Shown here: positions 1 through 7,035 of the stretch, piece by piece
Numbering within the stretch: position 1 is the first letter of the stretch
Layout: each line of letters starts with the position of its first letter
Assembly: GCA_903839795.1 (NCBI GenBank)
Contig: CAIMDR010000742.1
Coordinates: 1 to 17,577, forward strand
Length of the DNA stretch: 17,577 nucleotides
Reading direction: 5' to 3'
Source: an uncultured Methylococcaceae bacterium
Lineage (GTDB): Bacteria > Pseudomonadota > Gammaproteobacteria > Methylococcales > Methylomonadaceae
Made by a program: the position numbers and the translations under genes
The notes under the pieces: generated by a model
The model's input: the letters and a program-made list of their open reading frames with translations, nothing else
The model's database searches: none
Told to the model about the DNA's origin: nothing

Positions 1-303
1 ACAGAGTGCCGGAAACGCTTATTCTCGCTTGCGCTCGAAAAGCCTTATTCCGGCCTACGTTTATTGGCCGTTATGTTACTGGTTATCCAGTATCTATAAA
101 GTCAAGGTAAGAAAACTTGAAGATCGAGTATAAGATAGTCGATGATGTCATCACCGACACTATCGATAATAAGATACGGGGAACGCCGTTAAAACGGTGC
201 AATCAGCCTTTAGGTAACGACCTATAATTGAGTAGCTCTTTGAATGTTGTCGTTTTTTCGTGGACTAACCGGTCTTTTCAGATTCAACATAATTATAGAC
301 CGC
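1..303. other. Non-coding stretch at the left edge
   Basis: No credible gene is visible. A plus-strand frame is open from base 1 to a TAA at 106-108, about 35 codons, but it runs through the REP-like hairpin and has no recognisable protein features. Further on are weak dyads: GATAGT (136-141) with ACTATC near 160-165, and CCGTT/AACGG around 187-198. I could not match any riboswitch class to them. The only minus-strand gene that could read into this stretch is the protease remnant ending at 304. Confidence 0.4.
7..60. repeat. REP-like imperfect inverted repeat
   Basis: The arms GCCGGAA (8-14) and TTCCGGC (48-54) are complementary. They enclose a segment with GCTTATTC/GCCTTATTC near-copies and a short CTTGCG-type core, and CCTACG follows. 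This shape, with GTAGGCCGGA on the minus strand, a GC-rich turn and CCGGCA at the other end, resembles dispersed REP-type intergenic hairpins of Gammaproteobacteria. The resemblance is by eye and only one copy lies in the window, so membership in a repeat family is an inference. Confidence 0.4.
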
Positions 304-573
304 TTAGTGCTGTTCATCCTGTTTGGAAATGATTGTCGCCGCCTTAAGCATCCGGGTAGTCAATAAATTCAAATCACTACTTAGCTGGCGCTTGATATCG
401 AGTGTTTGCCAATCGGGATGCAGTTGCAGCAGCAATGCAGCCACGCCAGCTACATGGGGAGTTGCAAATGAACTACCGGTCATAAAGTCATAAGCTTGGT
501 GCGGAACTGTCGTTAGAATATCTTGTCCCGGCGCAATAATTTCAGGATTGCTGCTTTCCTCACCGTTTACTTT
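304..573 (-). pseudogene. 3' remnant of a subtilisin-like (S8) serine protease gene
   Basis: The translated segment contains APGQDILTTVP and then TGSSFATPHVAGVAALLLQ. This is the subtilase signature around the catalytic serine (the second Ser of GSS, before FATPHVAG), followed by about 50 residues to a normal stop. The catalytic Asp and His lie in the N-terminal half of S8 enzymes and are absent, so the fragment cannot be an active protease. Homology to S8 begins near NPEIIAPG; upstream, the frame runs into the antisense-shifted sequence of an unrelated gene. An ATG at 664-666 opens this frame but lies inside the neighbouring remnant and is not a native start. The S8 family call is confident. 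Whether the break is a natural deletion or an assembly error cannot be told from the sequence. Confidence 0.8.
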
Positions 574-865
574 CAACCTCGGCATGATCGAGATTGGAGC
601 GGTTATCAATAGTGACTTGCGAAAGCCCCAGTCCCCCAAACCAACCAGAATTATGCTCGTAATCAATAAGACCCTGCGCTACCGGATTGCCTTGACTTTT
701 AGAGTAGCCGCGATAAACGTAGTTACTCGTAAAGCGAAGCTCGCCATGCCACTCAGCCTTTACAGGCGAAAAGCCAAACAACAAGCACAATAACCCAAGG
801 AAGCGCAGAAAAAAAAATCGATGAGCATATTTAGATATCAAAAACAAAGCGTCACTTGAATTCAT
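560..865 (-). pseudogene. 5' remnant of a TIGR02001/Gcw_chp family exported protein gene
   Basis: The 101-codon frame begins with a hydrophobic export signal (FFFLRFLGLLCLLFGF, then a likely cut after PVKA). The mature start follows, with SNYVYRGYSKSQGNP and the IDYEHNSGWFGGLGLS stretch typical of the TIGR02001 family (PF09694), proteobacterial proteins of unknown function thought to be outer-surface beta-barrels. Family members are about twice this length. Here the family-like sequence stops after DHAEVE, and the frame ends four codons later in sequence belonging to the S8 protease remnant. No strong Shine-Dalgarno is seen before the ATG at 863-865. It is a truncated gene, probably not making a functional protein. 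Confidence 0.75.
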
Positions 866-1339
866 GAATTAGGCGATCTATAGGTACAACAGCAACTCAT
901 ATTTACAGCTATCGTTACCAGTTTATGCATCAGGCTATAAGCGACTCAATGTCATAATGACTTATATCATAGTCAGATTTGACACTCTATATCCGGCAAA
1001 CACGATAATTTAAAGACAGAGTCGTTAATTTATCGCGCACCCGTTGCATTTAAGTCATTTACTGTAAACCGGGTTTTCACGCTTTATTACTTTGATTTTA
1101 TAGATCGTAGATAGCCCGGCAGGGGGAATAAAAGTGAAGTTGCTTATTAAGTGTGTCGCACTGGTTCCTGAAGTATTTCAAAACAAACTTGGAATTCCAA
1201 TATTCGTGATTTTTTTGGAGTCTAAAGCTGACTTTGGCCGTTTTGCAGACTATCAACACGAGGCAGACCTGAGAGGTTTTAAAACCTGTCAGGTCTAACT
1301 TCGGTATTTTTATCCTGACTAAAGTAGTCGCTCCGACTT
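866..1339. other. Intergenic region between the gene remnants and the MauG-like gene
   Basis: The stretch is AT-rich and I see no conserved gene. A plus-strand GTG frame at 1134-1298 (54 codons) follows a purine-rich AGGGGGAA, but its last codons are made of the palindrome at 1265-1296, which argues that it is accidental. The region probably holds the old promoter of the TIGR02001 remnant (near 866-960) and the 3' untranslated end of the di-heme gene. Confidence 0.5.
1265..1296. repeat. Palindrome with two 16-nt arms and no spacer
   Basis: AGACCTGAGAGGTTTT (1265-1280) is followed directly by AAAACCTGTCAGGTCT (1281-1296). The second arm is the reverse complement of the first with a single mismatch. 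The element lies 44 nt past the stop codon of the di-heme gene and could fold in the 3' end of its transcript. No U-run follows on either strand, so it is not a textbook intrinsic terminator. From general knowledge, AGACCTGACAGGTTTT-type palindromes recur between genes in unrelated bacteria. I therefore read it as a dispersed repeat that may also act as an RNA 3' end. Confidence 0.7.
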
Positions 1340-3805
1340 TTATTTAAGTCCGGCATCAAAAGATTGCAGTGCCGGCAAGCCTTTGGGTTTTCGCCCTGCT
1401 GCTCCCACCGCAGGCACAAGCAATGTTTGCTCAATGGCAGGATTTAATTTGACCTTATTTTCATCACCCAGATGACCATTGGGTATCGTTAAGGATGGAT
1501 GATCGAAGGGGGCTTTTTCCCAACGGACGCGTTCATCGGTCAACGCCTTCATAAACGCGACTATATCGTCTACATCCGAGCTGCTCAAACCCAAAGTTTC
1601 GTGCGTCGGTTGACCTGGATTACAGAAGGTAACCAGCGCTTCCTTGGTGCCCGCCATATCCGGGGCAATATTGCTGGCCTGGCCGGAAGCGCCGGACAAA
1701 AATCCTGAGTCATCAATCAACCCACTTACCGGATCAGAAGCAACCACACTATTGCCATACAGGTCAGTAGTAAAAAGAGCTCCACCACAACGTGCATCTT
1801 TCGGAAACAAGTCCTTACGATCCCCGCCCCGGTTATAGAACTGGACGGTTTGTTCCAGCGTTGCATTTCCACCATTGTGAAAATATGGCCCGGTTAATTC
1901 CACATTACGTAAGGTCGATGTTTTAAACGCACCATCAACCGCATCACGCTCGTCACTAACAACGGGATCCATAGCGGATATGCCACCCCAAGCCGTTGTC
2001 AGCGGATTCCAGACAATCCAACCCAGATTGGCGGCAAACAACGTAGAATCCGTCTGAAACGGATCAGGTGATAAACTGGAGATATTAGGCGCTACCAGAG
2101 AAAAATCCATGGGGTTATTAGCGTTCAGCTTTGCATTTCTCGTGAATGACAAGGAATAACCATAGCCATCATTGGCTCCAACACCCAAGTCTTCTGCCGA
2201 AGGACGCACACCAATATTGTAGAACCCGGTATCATATAAGGCGAAGCCGCCATCCCCCATTAACATGCGCTCAATATATTTATCGGTATTGGGTGCATTA
2301 GTAGGGTTCAACACATGCGTGACGGATGCTGCGGTAAATTCAGAACCCAAATGGCAAGCAATACATTTGCCTTGATTCAAAAACAAATTCAAGCCATTTT
2401 GTTCTTGGGCGGTAAGATTATCCCGGCCATTAACTGTCTGATCGAAGCGTGAATCATCTGAAACCAGCGTTGATTCATAAGCTTGAATCGCCAAACCCCA
2501 AAACAATGAAAAGTTATTTTCTATCAGTTTATAACCGTCTACCGTTTGTGTATCCGGCACATCCCAATAGGCATTATTAAAAGCACTTTGTATCAATAAC
2601 TTATAAGTATTTACCGGCTTAATATCACCAGACAGATTAGTATATTGACCCAATACGCTATCAGAGACATCCACCTTTTGTTTACCCAATGGTTTGACTG
2701 CCAGTATTTTTTTGCCTAACTCAGAAAAATCTTTACCGCCACAAGACATTTCAAAATCACTTAGCGCCGGGCCAACTGCTTGTGATGCCAGACTGGCGTT
2801 ATAGATGGCAATCCTGTTTTTAACAAGCTTACCTATAGAATTTTTGCTATATATTTCGGTAGTCGGCGCCATTGCCGGATTAGCAAACCGCCTTAATCCA
2901 AAGGGATCCAGCCCGTTAAAGACGTTATTTGCCCGGCCATCCCAAAAATTACGAAAATTATAAACCGCATTAATAATGGTGGGCGTATTACGCGGTTCGA
3001 CCTGACGCACAGAGTTTCCTCCTACATTAAATAGCGGCATATCAGGACCCGATTTAGGAAACCTTTTTTTACACAGTTCTTTTTTACCTGAAGGTGTCAA
3101 GCCATTAAATGTTGAATAGTAAGCCCCTTGTGATGACACCACATCATCACTATCATAAATAATTTGAGCATTTCGGTCGGCCTGAAGCGCCTGGCCTGCG
3201 ACAGGAAATTGAGGCTCTTGATATTGCCGAAACGGAAAATCGGTCTTTTTCAGTGTGTAATTGGGGCCTTTTCCAGAGGTGGGCAACAACGGATCCAAGT
3301 TGGTCGTGTTGGGATACGAAGCCATGAAGTCGAAAACTTTGCCTATAGAAGTAACACCGTCACTGGCAAACTTGCCGCCGGCATTCCTTAAGCCCGGGTC
3401 AATCTGATTTTTAATGCGGTTATCCGCGCCCGCCTGAAAGTGGCAACTGGCACAGGCGAGACCATCACTGCCGACCTGACTATCCCAAAACAACATTTTT
3501 CCAAGCGCTATCGCTGCGGCCTTGTTTTTAATAATGCTCGGTGATATCGATGCTTGATTACCACTGCCATCAACCGTATAGGGTTCTGGCACAGGCGTAC
3601 ATTTAAGCGAGCCTGGCACTTCCGGAAAGTTAACCCTATCCATGGCATTAGCTGCACAAAAAACTTGCAATGCTGTTGGCTTGGCGGTAGTCGCTGCCAT
3701 AACCGGTTGAACAAAAGCAACCAGTAAAGACATCACCCCCAGAAAAGCCGCCAATTCAAAAAGAGCTGTCAAACCCTTTCGACTTAATGTAGATACAGTA
3801 TTCAT
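1340..3805 (-). CDS. Secreted di-heme cytochrome c peroxidase/MauG-like protein, 821 aa
   Basis: The ATG at 3803-3805 is chosen because GGAG sits 10 nt upstream and a Sec signal follows (hydrophobic residues ~13-35, likely cut after VMA at 37). The longer open frame to 4039 only overlaps the upstream gene. Two c-type heme sites are present: C118-A-S-C121-H122 and C481-I-A-C484-H485. Family landmarks of CCP_MauG proteins are NFWDGRA (287-293), FKTSTLRNVELTGPYFHNGG (627-646) and a C-terminal DIVAFMKALT helix. Members either reduce H2O2 with electrons from small redox partners or, like MauG and MbnH, oxidise residues in a partner protein. Classic peroxidases are about 330-350 residues, so this one carries large insertions between and after the heme sites. 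In size it resembles the surface-associated SACCP of methanotrophs. It follows the 778-residue secreted protein by 32 nt and is probably co-transcribed. The family is secure; the reaction is not. Confidence 0.93.
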   Translation of the reverse strand: MNTVSTLSRKGLTALFELAAFLGVMSLLVAFVQPVMAATTAKPTALQVFCAANAMDRVNFPEVPGSLKCTPVPEPYTVDGSGNQASISPSIIKNKAAAIALGKMLFWDSQVGSDGLACASCHFQAGADNRIKNQIDPGLRNAGGKFASDGVTSIGKVFDFMASYPNTTNLDPLLPTSGKGPNYTLKKTDFPFRQYQEPQFPVAGQALQADRNAQIIYDSDDVVSSQGAYYSTFNGLTPSGKKELCKKRFPKSGPDMPLFNVGGNSVRQVEPRNTPTIINAVYNFRNFWDGRANNVFNGLDPFGLRRFANPAMAPTTEIYSKNSIGKLVKNRIAIYNASLASQAVGPALSDFEMSCGGKDFSELGKKILAVKPLGKQKVDVSDSVLGQYTNLSGDIKPVNTYKLLIQSAFNNAYWDVPDTQTVDGYKLIENNFSLFWGLAIQAYESTLVSDDSRFDQTVNGRDNLTAQEQNGLNLFLNQGKCIACHLGSEFTAASVTHVLNPTNAPNTDKYIERMLMGDGGFALYDTGFYNIGVRPSAEDLGVGANDGYGYSLSFTRNAKLNANNPMDFSLVAPNISSLSPDPFQTDSTLFAANLGWIVWNPLTTAWGGISAMDPVVSDERDAVDGAFKTSTLRNVELTGPYFHNGGNATLEQTVQFYNRGGDRKDLFPKDARCGGALFTTDLYGNSVVASDPVSGLIDDSGFLSGASGQASNIAPDMAGTKEALVTFCNPGQPTHETLGLSSSDVDDIVAFMKALTDERVRWEKAPFDHPSLTIPNGHLGDENKVKLNPAIEQTLLVPAVGAAGRKPKGLPALQSFDAGLK

Positions 3806-3837
3806 AATAAATTTTCTCCAAGGGGTTAATGACTTGA

Positions 3838-6174
3838 TTAAAATTGGCAAGTATTCACAATACCGGTACTGGTAGTGATTACACCGCATATCAGTGTAGG
3901 AACAATACTCCCAACGCCTCCCCGACTTGAGTAGACGGTGACTGAAACAGGCAGCGTATAGATGTTGGTAGGCAACGATGGATTTCCACGCGGATGCAAA
4001 GGATCTACAATGGTTCCGGACGCTGAATACACCCAGCACGGGTTATTGGCAACCGGACAGGGCAACCCGCCCGCAGGTGCTACCGAAGGATTGGTTACCA
4101 GTTGCATCGGTTGGGGATCAGCAGTCATTAGGGCGCCAGACGCACCAGTAGCCTGTACATACAATTGCAGGTTAGAGGTCGCGTTTGGTAACGAAGAAGT
4201 CGCCGTAACGGTTAGTTTGCCTTTATTTTGTTTATTGTCCCAAGTAGCTTTAAGGACAGTAACCCCATCAACTGTTTGTGTTGCAGGAATGGTCAACTGG
4301 GTCGCCAACTTGCCCGCACATTGGCTTGGGACCGGCATTGGCTGCGCCCACGGCGCTGGATCAAGCGGCTCTACTATGGGTGGATTGCTACCCGCACTTG
4401 CGGTGGTCAATGGCCCGGAACCACAAGCCAGAAACGCCAAATCCTGAAAGTTATTGGGTAGTACCGGCTCACCCAGAAACAAGTTTTCCGGAAAAATGTA
4501 CTCAAAGTTGGGCGCATTATACTGACCCGCAACCAGGCCGTTGGCATACTTACCCGCAGGGTTTTTTGGATCCTGATAGGCTTGCGGCAGGTAACATGGC
4601 ATGGTTTTACTGTTACACAGCGACCGACTCACAATGCGCATATTTCGCGTTGGTGGAGCATAAGCCCCGGTGGCGGGCACAAAGCGGACACGTCCGATGA
4701 CCGGTGGGCCAGAAGGATTTACGCTACTTAATAACCTCTCAGTCACCAGTCCGGTTACCTTATCGACATCCATGGCAAAAATATCAACCAAGGTACCGGG
4801 ATCAGTGGTGAAACCCTCAACCTTGATTCTTGAAGTCACTTCCTGTGGAATATTCTGGATGGGTAACGCATTAGTCCCGGCCTGTAACGACTCAATCATC
4901 ACATAAGCCGGCTTGGTACCCGGATAGGTATAGATGGCTACATGGTTATTAATGGTATGTGCAGAAATATAATAAGGTGAGGCCGCTGTTTGATTTGCAA
5001 TAGAAGTGTCAATCAACAAAGTCCCTGAGTAATCAATGTAATCACCCACTTCAAATGGTGCTTGCCGATCCGGGCGTGTTGTACAAGGGTTAGTCGTGAT
5101 TCCACCTTTAGGGTCGACAAGCGTTCCGCATGAACCTGCCAATGGGGCCGGATCAATAGGTAACGCATCCATTACGAAGCTATGGCAATAACCATCCTTT
5201 TGCGCCGGAAAAGCAGGAAAAGTAATGCCATTGGCTACCGGTAAATTGGTACATTTTGCAATGCCGACTTGCTTGGGACGGTTCTGTTGTGGGCAAAGTG
5301 CATCTGTATCGCCGCTTGCACCAAAAGGATAAGCCCTGGGAATACACATCGGAAACCCGGTAGCCGCATGGATCGTCGGATTGTCAGTATCCGCCGTAAA
5401 ACGTTTATCATAGTGACTTTCTTCAACATCACAACGCTCTGTTTCCGGTAATAAAAGACAACCTGGTCCGCCATGTTTTAAACCAAAACGCCCTACTGTA
5501 TCGTTAATACGGACACGAGCATCGGGAGCCAGGCATTGTGGACTGGCAGTTGATTGCCCCACAAGTCCGTTAGCCGGTAAACCAGAAGAAACACAAAGCT
5601 CACCCGTTGTGTAATCAATCGACTTGATATAACCCTGCCCCACATTAAGGCTTTGTTGTGAAATAAAGACCAGCCCGGCGATATGCTGGTTATCCCCCGT
5701 CACAGTATCCTTAACAATATTCCCTTGTATATGAATTTCATAAGCGGGCAAAGGTAACGAATCAGACCTCATGATTTTATCATCCAGTGCCAGCCCCGAT
5801 GTTCCAGGCCAAGTATCAGTTGATACGGGTGCCAGTGTAAAAAGCTCTGCCCAAGTTAACGTAGCCGCCGGCATCTGTAGAATGGTATTGCAAGGAATGA
5901 TTATATCAACACCATTCACGGTTACCCGGCCGCCCCACAGGCGTGGATCAATATAAGTACCTGAACCAGTACACACATAAGGATCGACGGTAGCATTTTG
6001 TATATAACCGGTTACATCAAACTGCGTTGGTACATCTGGCGGTGGTGTCGTAGGACTGACCGGAAAAATAGCCGGCTTGAATAGATTTTGGTTACCTTGC
6101 GCGGCGAATGCGCAATCGGCAGAGATCAGTACCCCCGCCAAACCAATGGCGATGGAAAGGTATTTAAATTTCAT
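3838..6174 (-). CDS. Cys-rich secreted protein of unknown function, 778 aa
   Basis: AAGGGG about 9 nt before the ATG and a clear Sec signal (residues 1-24, cut after AFA) support the start. I do not recognise a named domain. The mature chain has 20 cysteines, an even number consistent with disulfides, and no CxxCH heme site. Visible segments are an N-terminal FDVTGYIQNATVD, then an IQGNIV...HIAGLVFISQQSLN...GYIKSIDY region that looks like a beta-rich fold. A middle part has many Cys-Pro turns, IKVEGFTTDPGTLVDIFAMD follows, and the Cys-rich C-terminus carries a NATSNLQLYVQATG-like strand pattern. There are no membrane helices after the signal. It lies 176 nt after the Sco gene and 32 nt before the MauG-like gene, which makes it the likely partner or substrate of that enzyme, or a surface metal binder. 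That role is inferred from position only. Confidence 0.85.
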   Translation of the reverse strand: MKFKYLSIAIGLAGVLISADCAFAAQGNQNLFKPAIFPVSPTTPPPDVPTQFDVTGYIQNATVDPYVCTGSGTYIDPRLWGGRVTVNGVDIIIPCNTILQMPAATLTWAELFTLAPVSTDTWPGTSGLALDDKIMRSDSLPLPAYEIHIQGNIVKDTVTGDNQHIAGLVFISQQSLNVGQGYIKSIDYTTGELCVSSGLPANGLVGQSTASPQCLAPDARVRINDTVGRFGLKHGGPGCLLLPETERCDVEESHYDKRFTADTDNPTIHAATGFPMCIPRAYPFGASGDTDALCPQQNRPKQVGIAKCTNLPVANGITFPAFPAQKDGYCHSFVMDALPIDPAPLAGSCGTLVDPKGGITTNPCTTRPDRQAPFEVGDYIDYSGTLLIDTSIANQTAASPYYISAHTINNHVAIYTYPGTKPAYVMIESLQAGTNALPIQNIPQEVTSRIKVEGFTTDPGTLVDIFAMDVDKVTGLVTERLLSSVNPSGPPVIGRVRFVPATGAYAPPTRNMRIVSRSLCNSKTMPCYLPQAYQDPKNPAGKYANGLVAGQYNAPNFEYIFPENLFLGEPVLPNNFQDLAFLACGSGPLTTASAGSNPPIVEPLDPAPWAQPMPVPSQCAGKLATQLTIPATQTVDGVTVLKATWDNKQNKGKLTVTATSSLPNATSNLQLYVQATGASGALMTADPQPMQLVTNPSVAPAGGLPCPVANNPCWVYSASGTIVDPLHPRGNPSLPTNIYTLPVSVTVYSSRGGVGSIVPTLICGVITTSTGIVNTCQF

Positions 6175-6291
6175 AACAGGATCCCCTTTAAATTATTAAG
6201 TGCTCTAAATCCTGCGCTGCGGGCACCGAATCTTTTATTTACCGACATATTCATTAATCTTCAGCTATTTGTAATCCGCATTCAGCCCTTT

Positions 6292-6316
6292 AGTTCCGGT
6301 GTAGATAGCCGGAACT
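6292..6316. other. Hairpin between the Sco gene and the 778-aa gene
   Basis: AGTTCCGG (6292-6299) and CCGGAACT (6309-6316) form a perfect 8-bp stem around a 9-nt loop, about 35 nt after the stop of the Sco gene. No U-run follows on the minus strand. It could be a processing or attenuation site that sets the level of the downstream pair relative to the MCO-Sco pair, or an operator. The 176-nt gap also leaves room for a separate promoter, but I cannot point to a convincing -35/-10 pair. Confidence 0.4.
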
Positions 6317-6350
6317 GGCAGTCCTACAAAACTGCATTGGAGGTTATGTT

Positions 6351-7001
6351 TTAACCCATCATTTCCGACAACACCGGGCGACTGCCGTCGGGTTCCATCC
6401 AGCGAACATATTCGGCAAGGTATTTAGGATCACCCAAAGCCGGTGCCATACCCCAGCGCTCCAGTGCTTCAATACCAAACTTAACAACCCCCAAATGCTC
6501 GCTTTTATCTTTATCCAAACGAGGATCAGAAAACTTGTAACCCAGATGCTCCCTAAGCAGCTCAATATTGGCTCTGGTGCCGGTCAAAAATGTCCAACCC
6601 GGATTGATCTTGTGCAGTTCGGTATAGGCTTTTAAAACCGCCGGGGTATCGTGTTCGGGTTGTAGAGAAATTGAATACATAAAAATATCCTTACCCATAC
6701 GCTCACCAAATTCTTTATAAACCTGTTTCAGGTTAGCGGTCATACCTGGACAAATACCTTGGCAATTGGTATAGGTAAAGTTGATCATGACAATCTTGTT
6801 CTTGATCAGATCATCATAAAAACGCACGATTTTTCCTTCATGCGTCACCACCGGAACGTTGGGAAAAGTCCGTTTACTGCGGCTGGCCTGGGTGCCAGTA
6901 ACCGGAGTAAGAGGAATGGCAAAGCTCTCTGGAATAAAGGCTAAAGCTGCAACTCCCAAAGAAGCGCCCGTCATATTTTTAATAAAGTCTCTTTTATTCA
7001 T
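6351..7001 (-). CDS. Sco1/SenC-family copper chaperone, 216 aa
   Basis: Sco proteins are thioredoxin-fold, usually membrane- or periplasm-located proteins that bind one copper and deliver it, or reducing equivalents, to cuproenzymes. The copper ligands are visible: C80-Q-G-I-C84 in the INFTYTNCQGICP segment and H169 in SEHLG. The N-terminus is an export signal with a KRDFIK motif before a hydrophobic stretch, likely cut after SFA (28). KR replaces the usual twin Arg, so Tat export is possible but Sec is as likely. It starts 34 nt after the second multicopper oxidase and almost certainly serves it. It is a paralog of the Sco domain encoded at 10106-11053: both share RFYDDLIK(N/D)K and PGWTFLTG, and long identical nucleotide runs. 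There is no fused cytochrome domain here. After the fold it ends in a short YLAEYVRWMEPDGSRPV tail. Confidence 0.95.
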   Translation of the reverse strand: MNKRDFIKNMTGASLGVAALAFIPESFAIPLTPVTGTQASRSKRTFPNVPVVTHEGKIVRFYDDLIKNKIVMINFTYTNCQGICPGMTANLKQVYKEFGERMGKDIFMYSISLQPEHDTPAVLKAYTELHKINPGWTFLTGTRANIELLREHLGYKFSDPRLDKDKSEHLGVVKFGIEALERWGMAPALGDPKYLAEYVRWMEPDGSRPVLSEMMG

Positions 7002-7035
7002 GGCTGGTTACTCTTTAATAATTAAGTTAGACGCA

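Noticed and set aside
120..240. Possible riboswitch or structured RNA upstream of a plus-strand gene
   Set aside because: The dyads are weak, no plus-strand gene follows, and I could not match the conserved core of any riboswitch class I know.
1134..1298. A 54-codon plus-strand GTG frame with a purine-rich stretch before it
   Set aside because: Its last codons are formed by the palindrome at 1265-1296, and nothing in the rest resembles a known small protein.
3806..4039. A 78-codon N-terminal extension of the di-heme protein
   Set aside because: It overlaps the end of the upstream gene, has no signal-like character, and the ATG at 3805 has its own Shine-Dalgarno and signal peptide.
3962..4700. 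Several plus-strand open frames opposite the 778-aa gene
   Set aside because: They are antisense shadows of a gene with a clear signal peptide and coding pattern, and none shows a domain.
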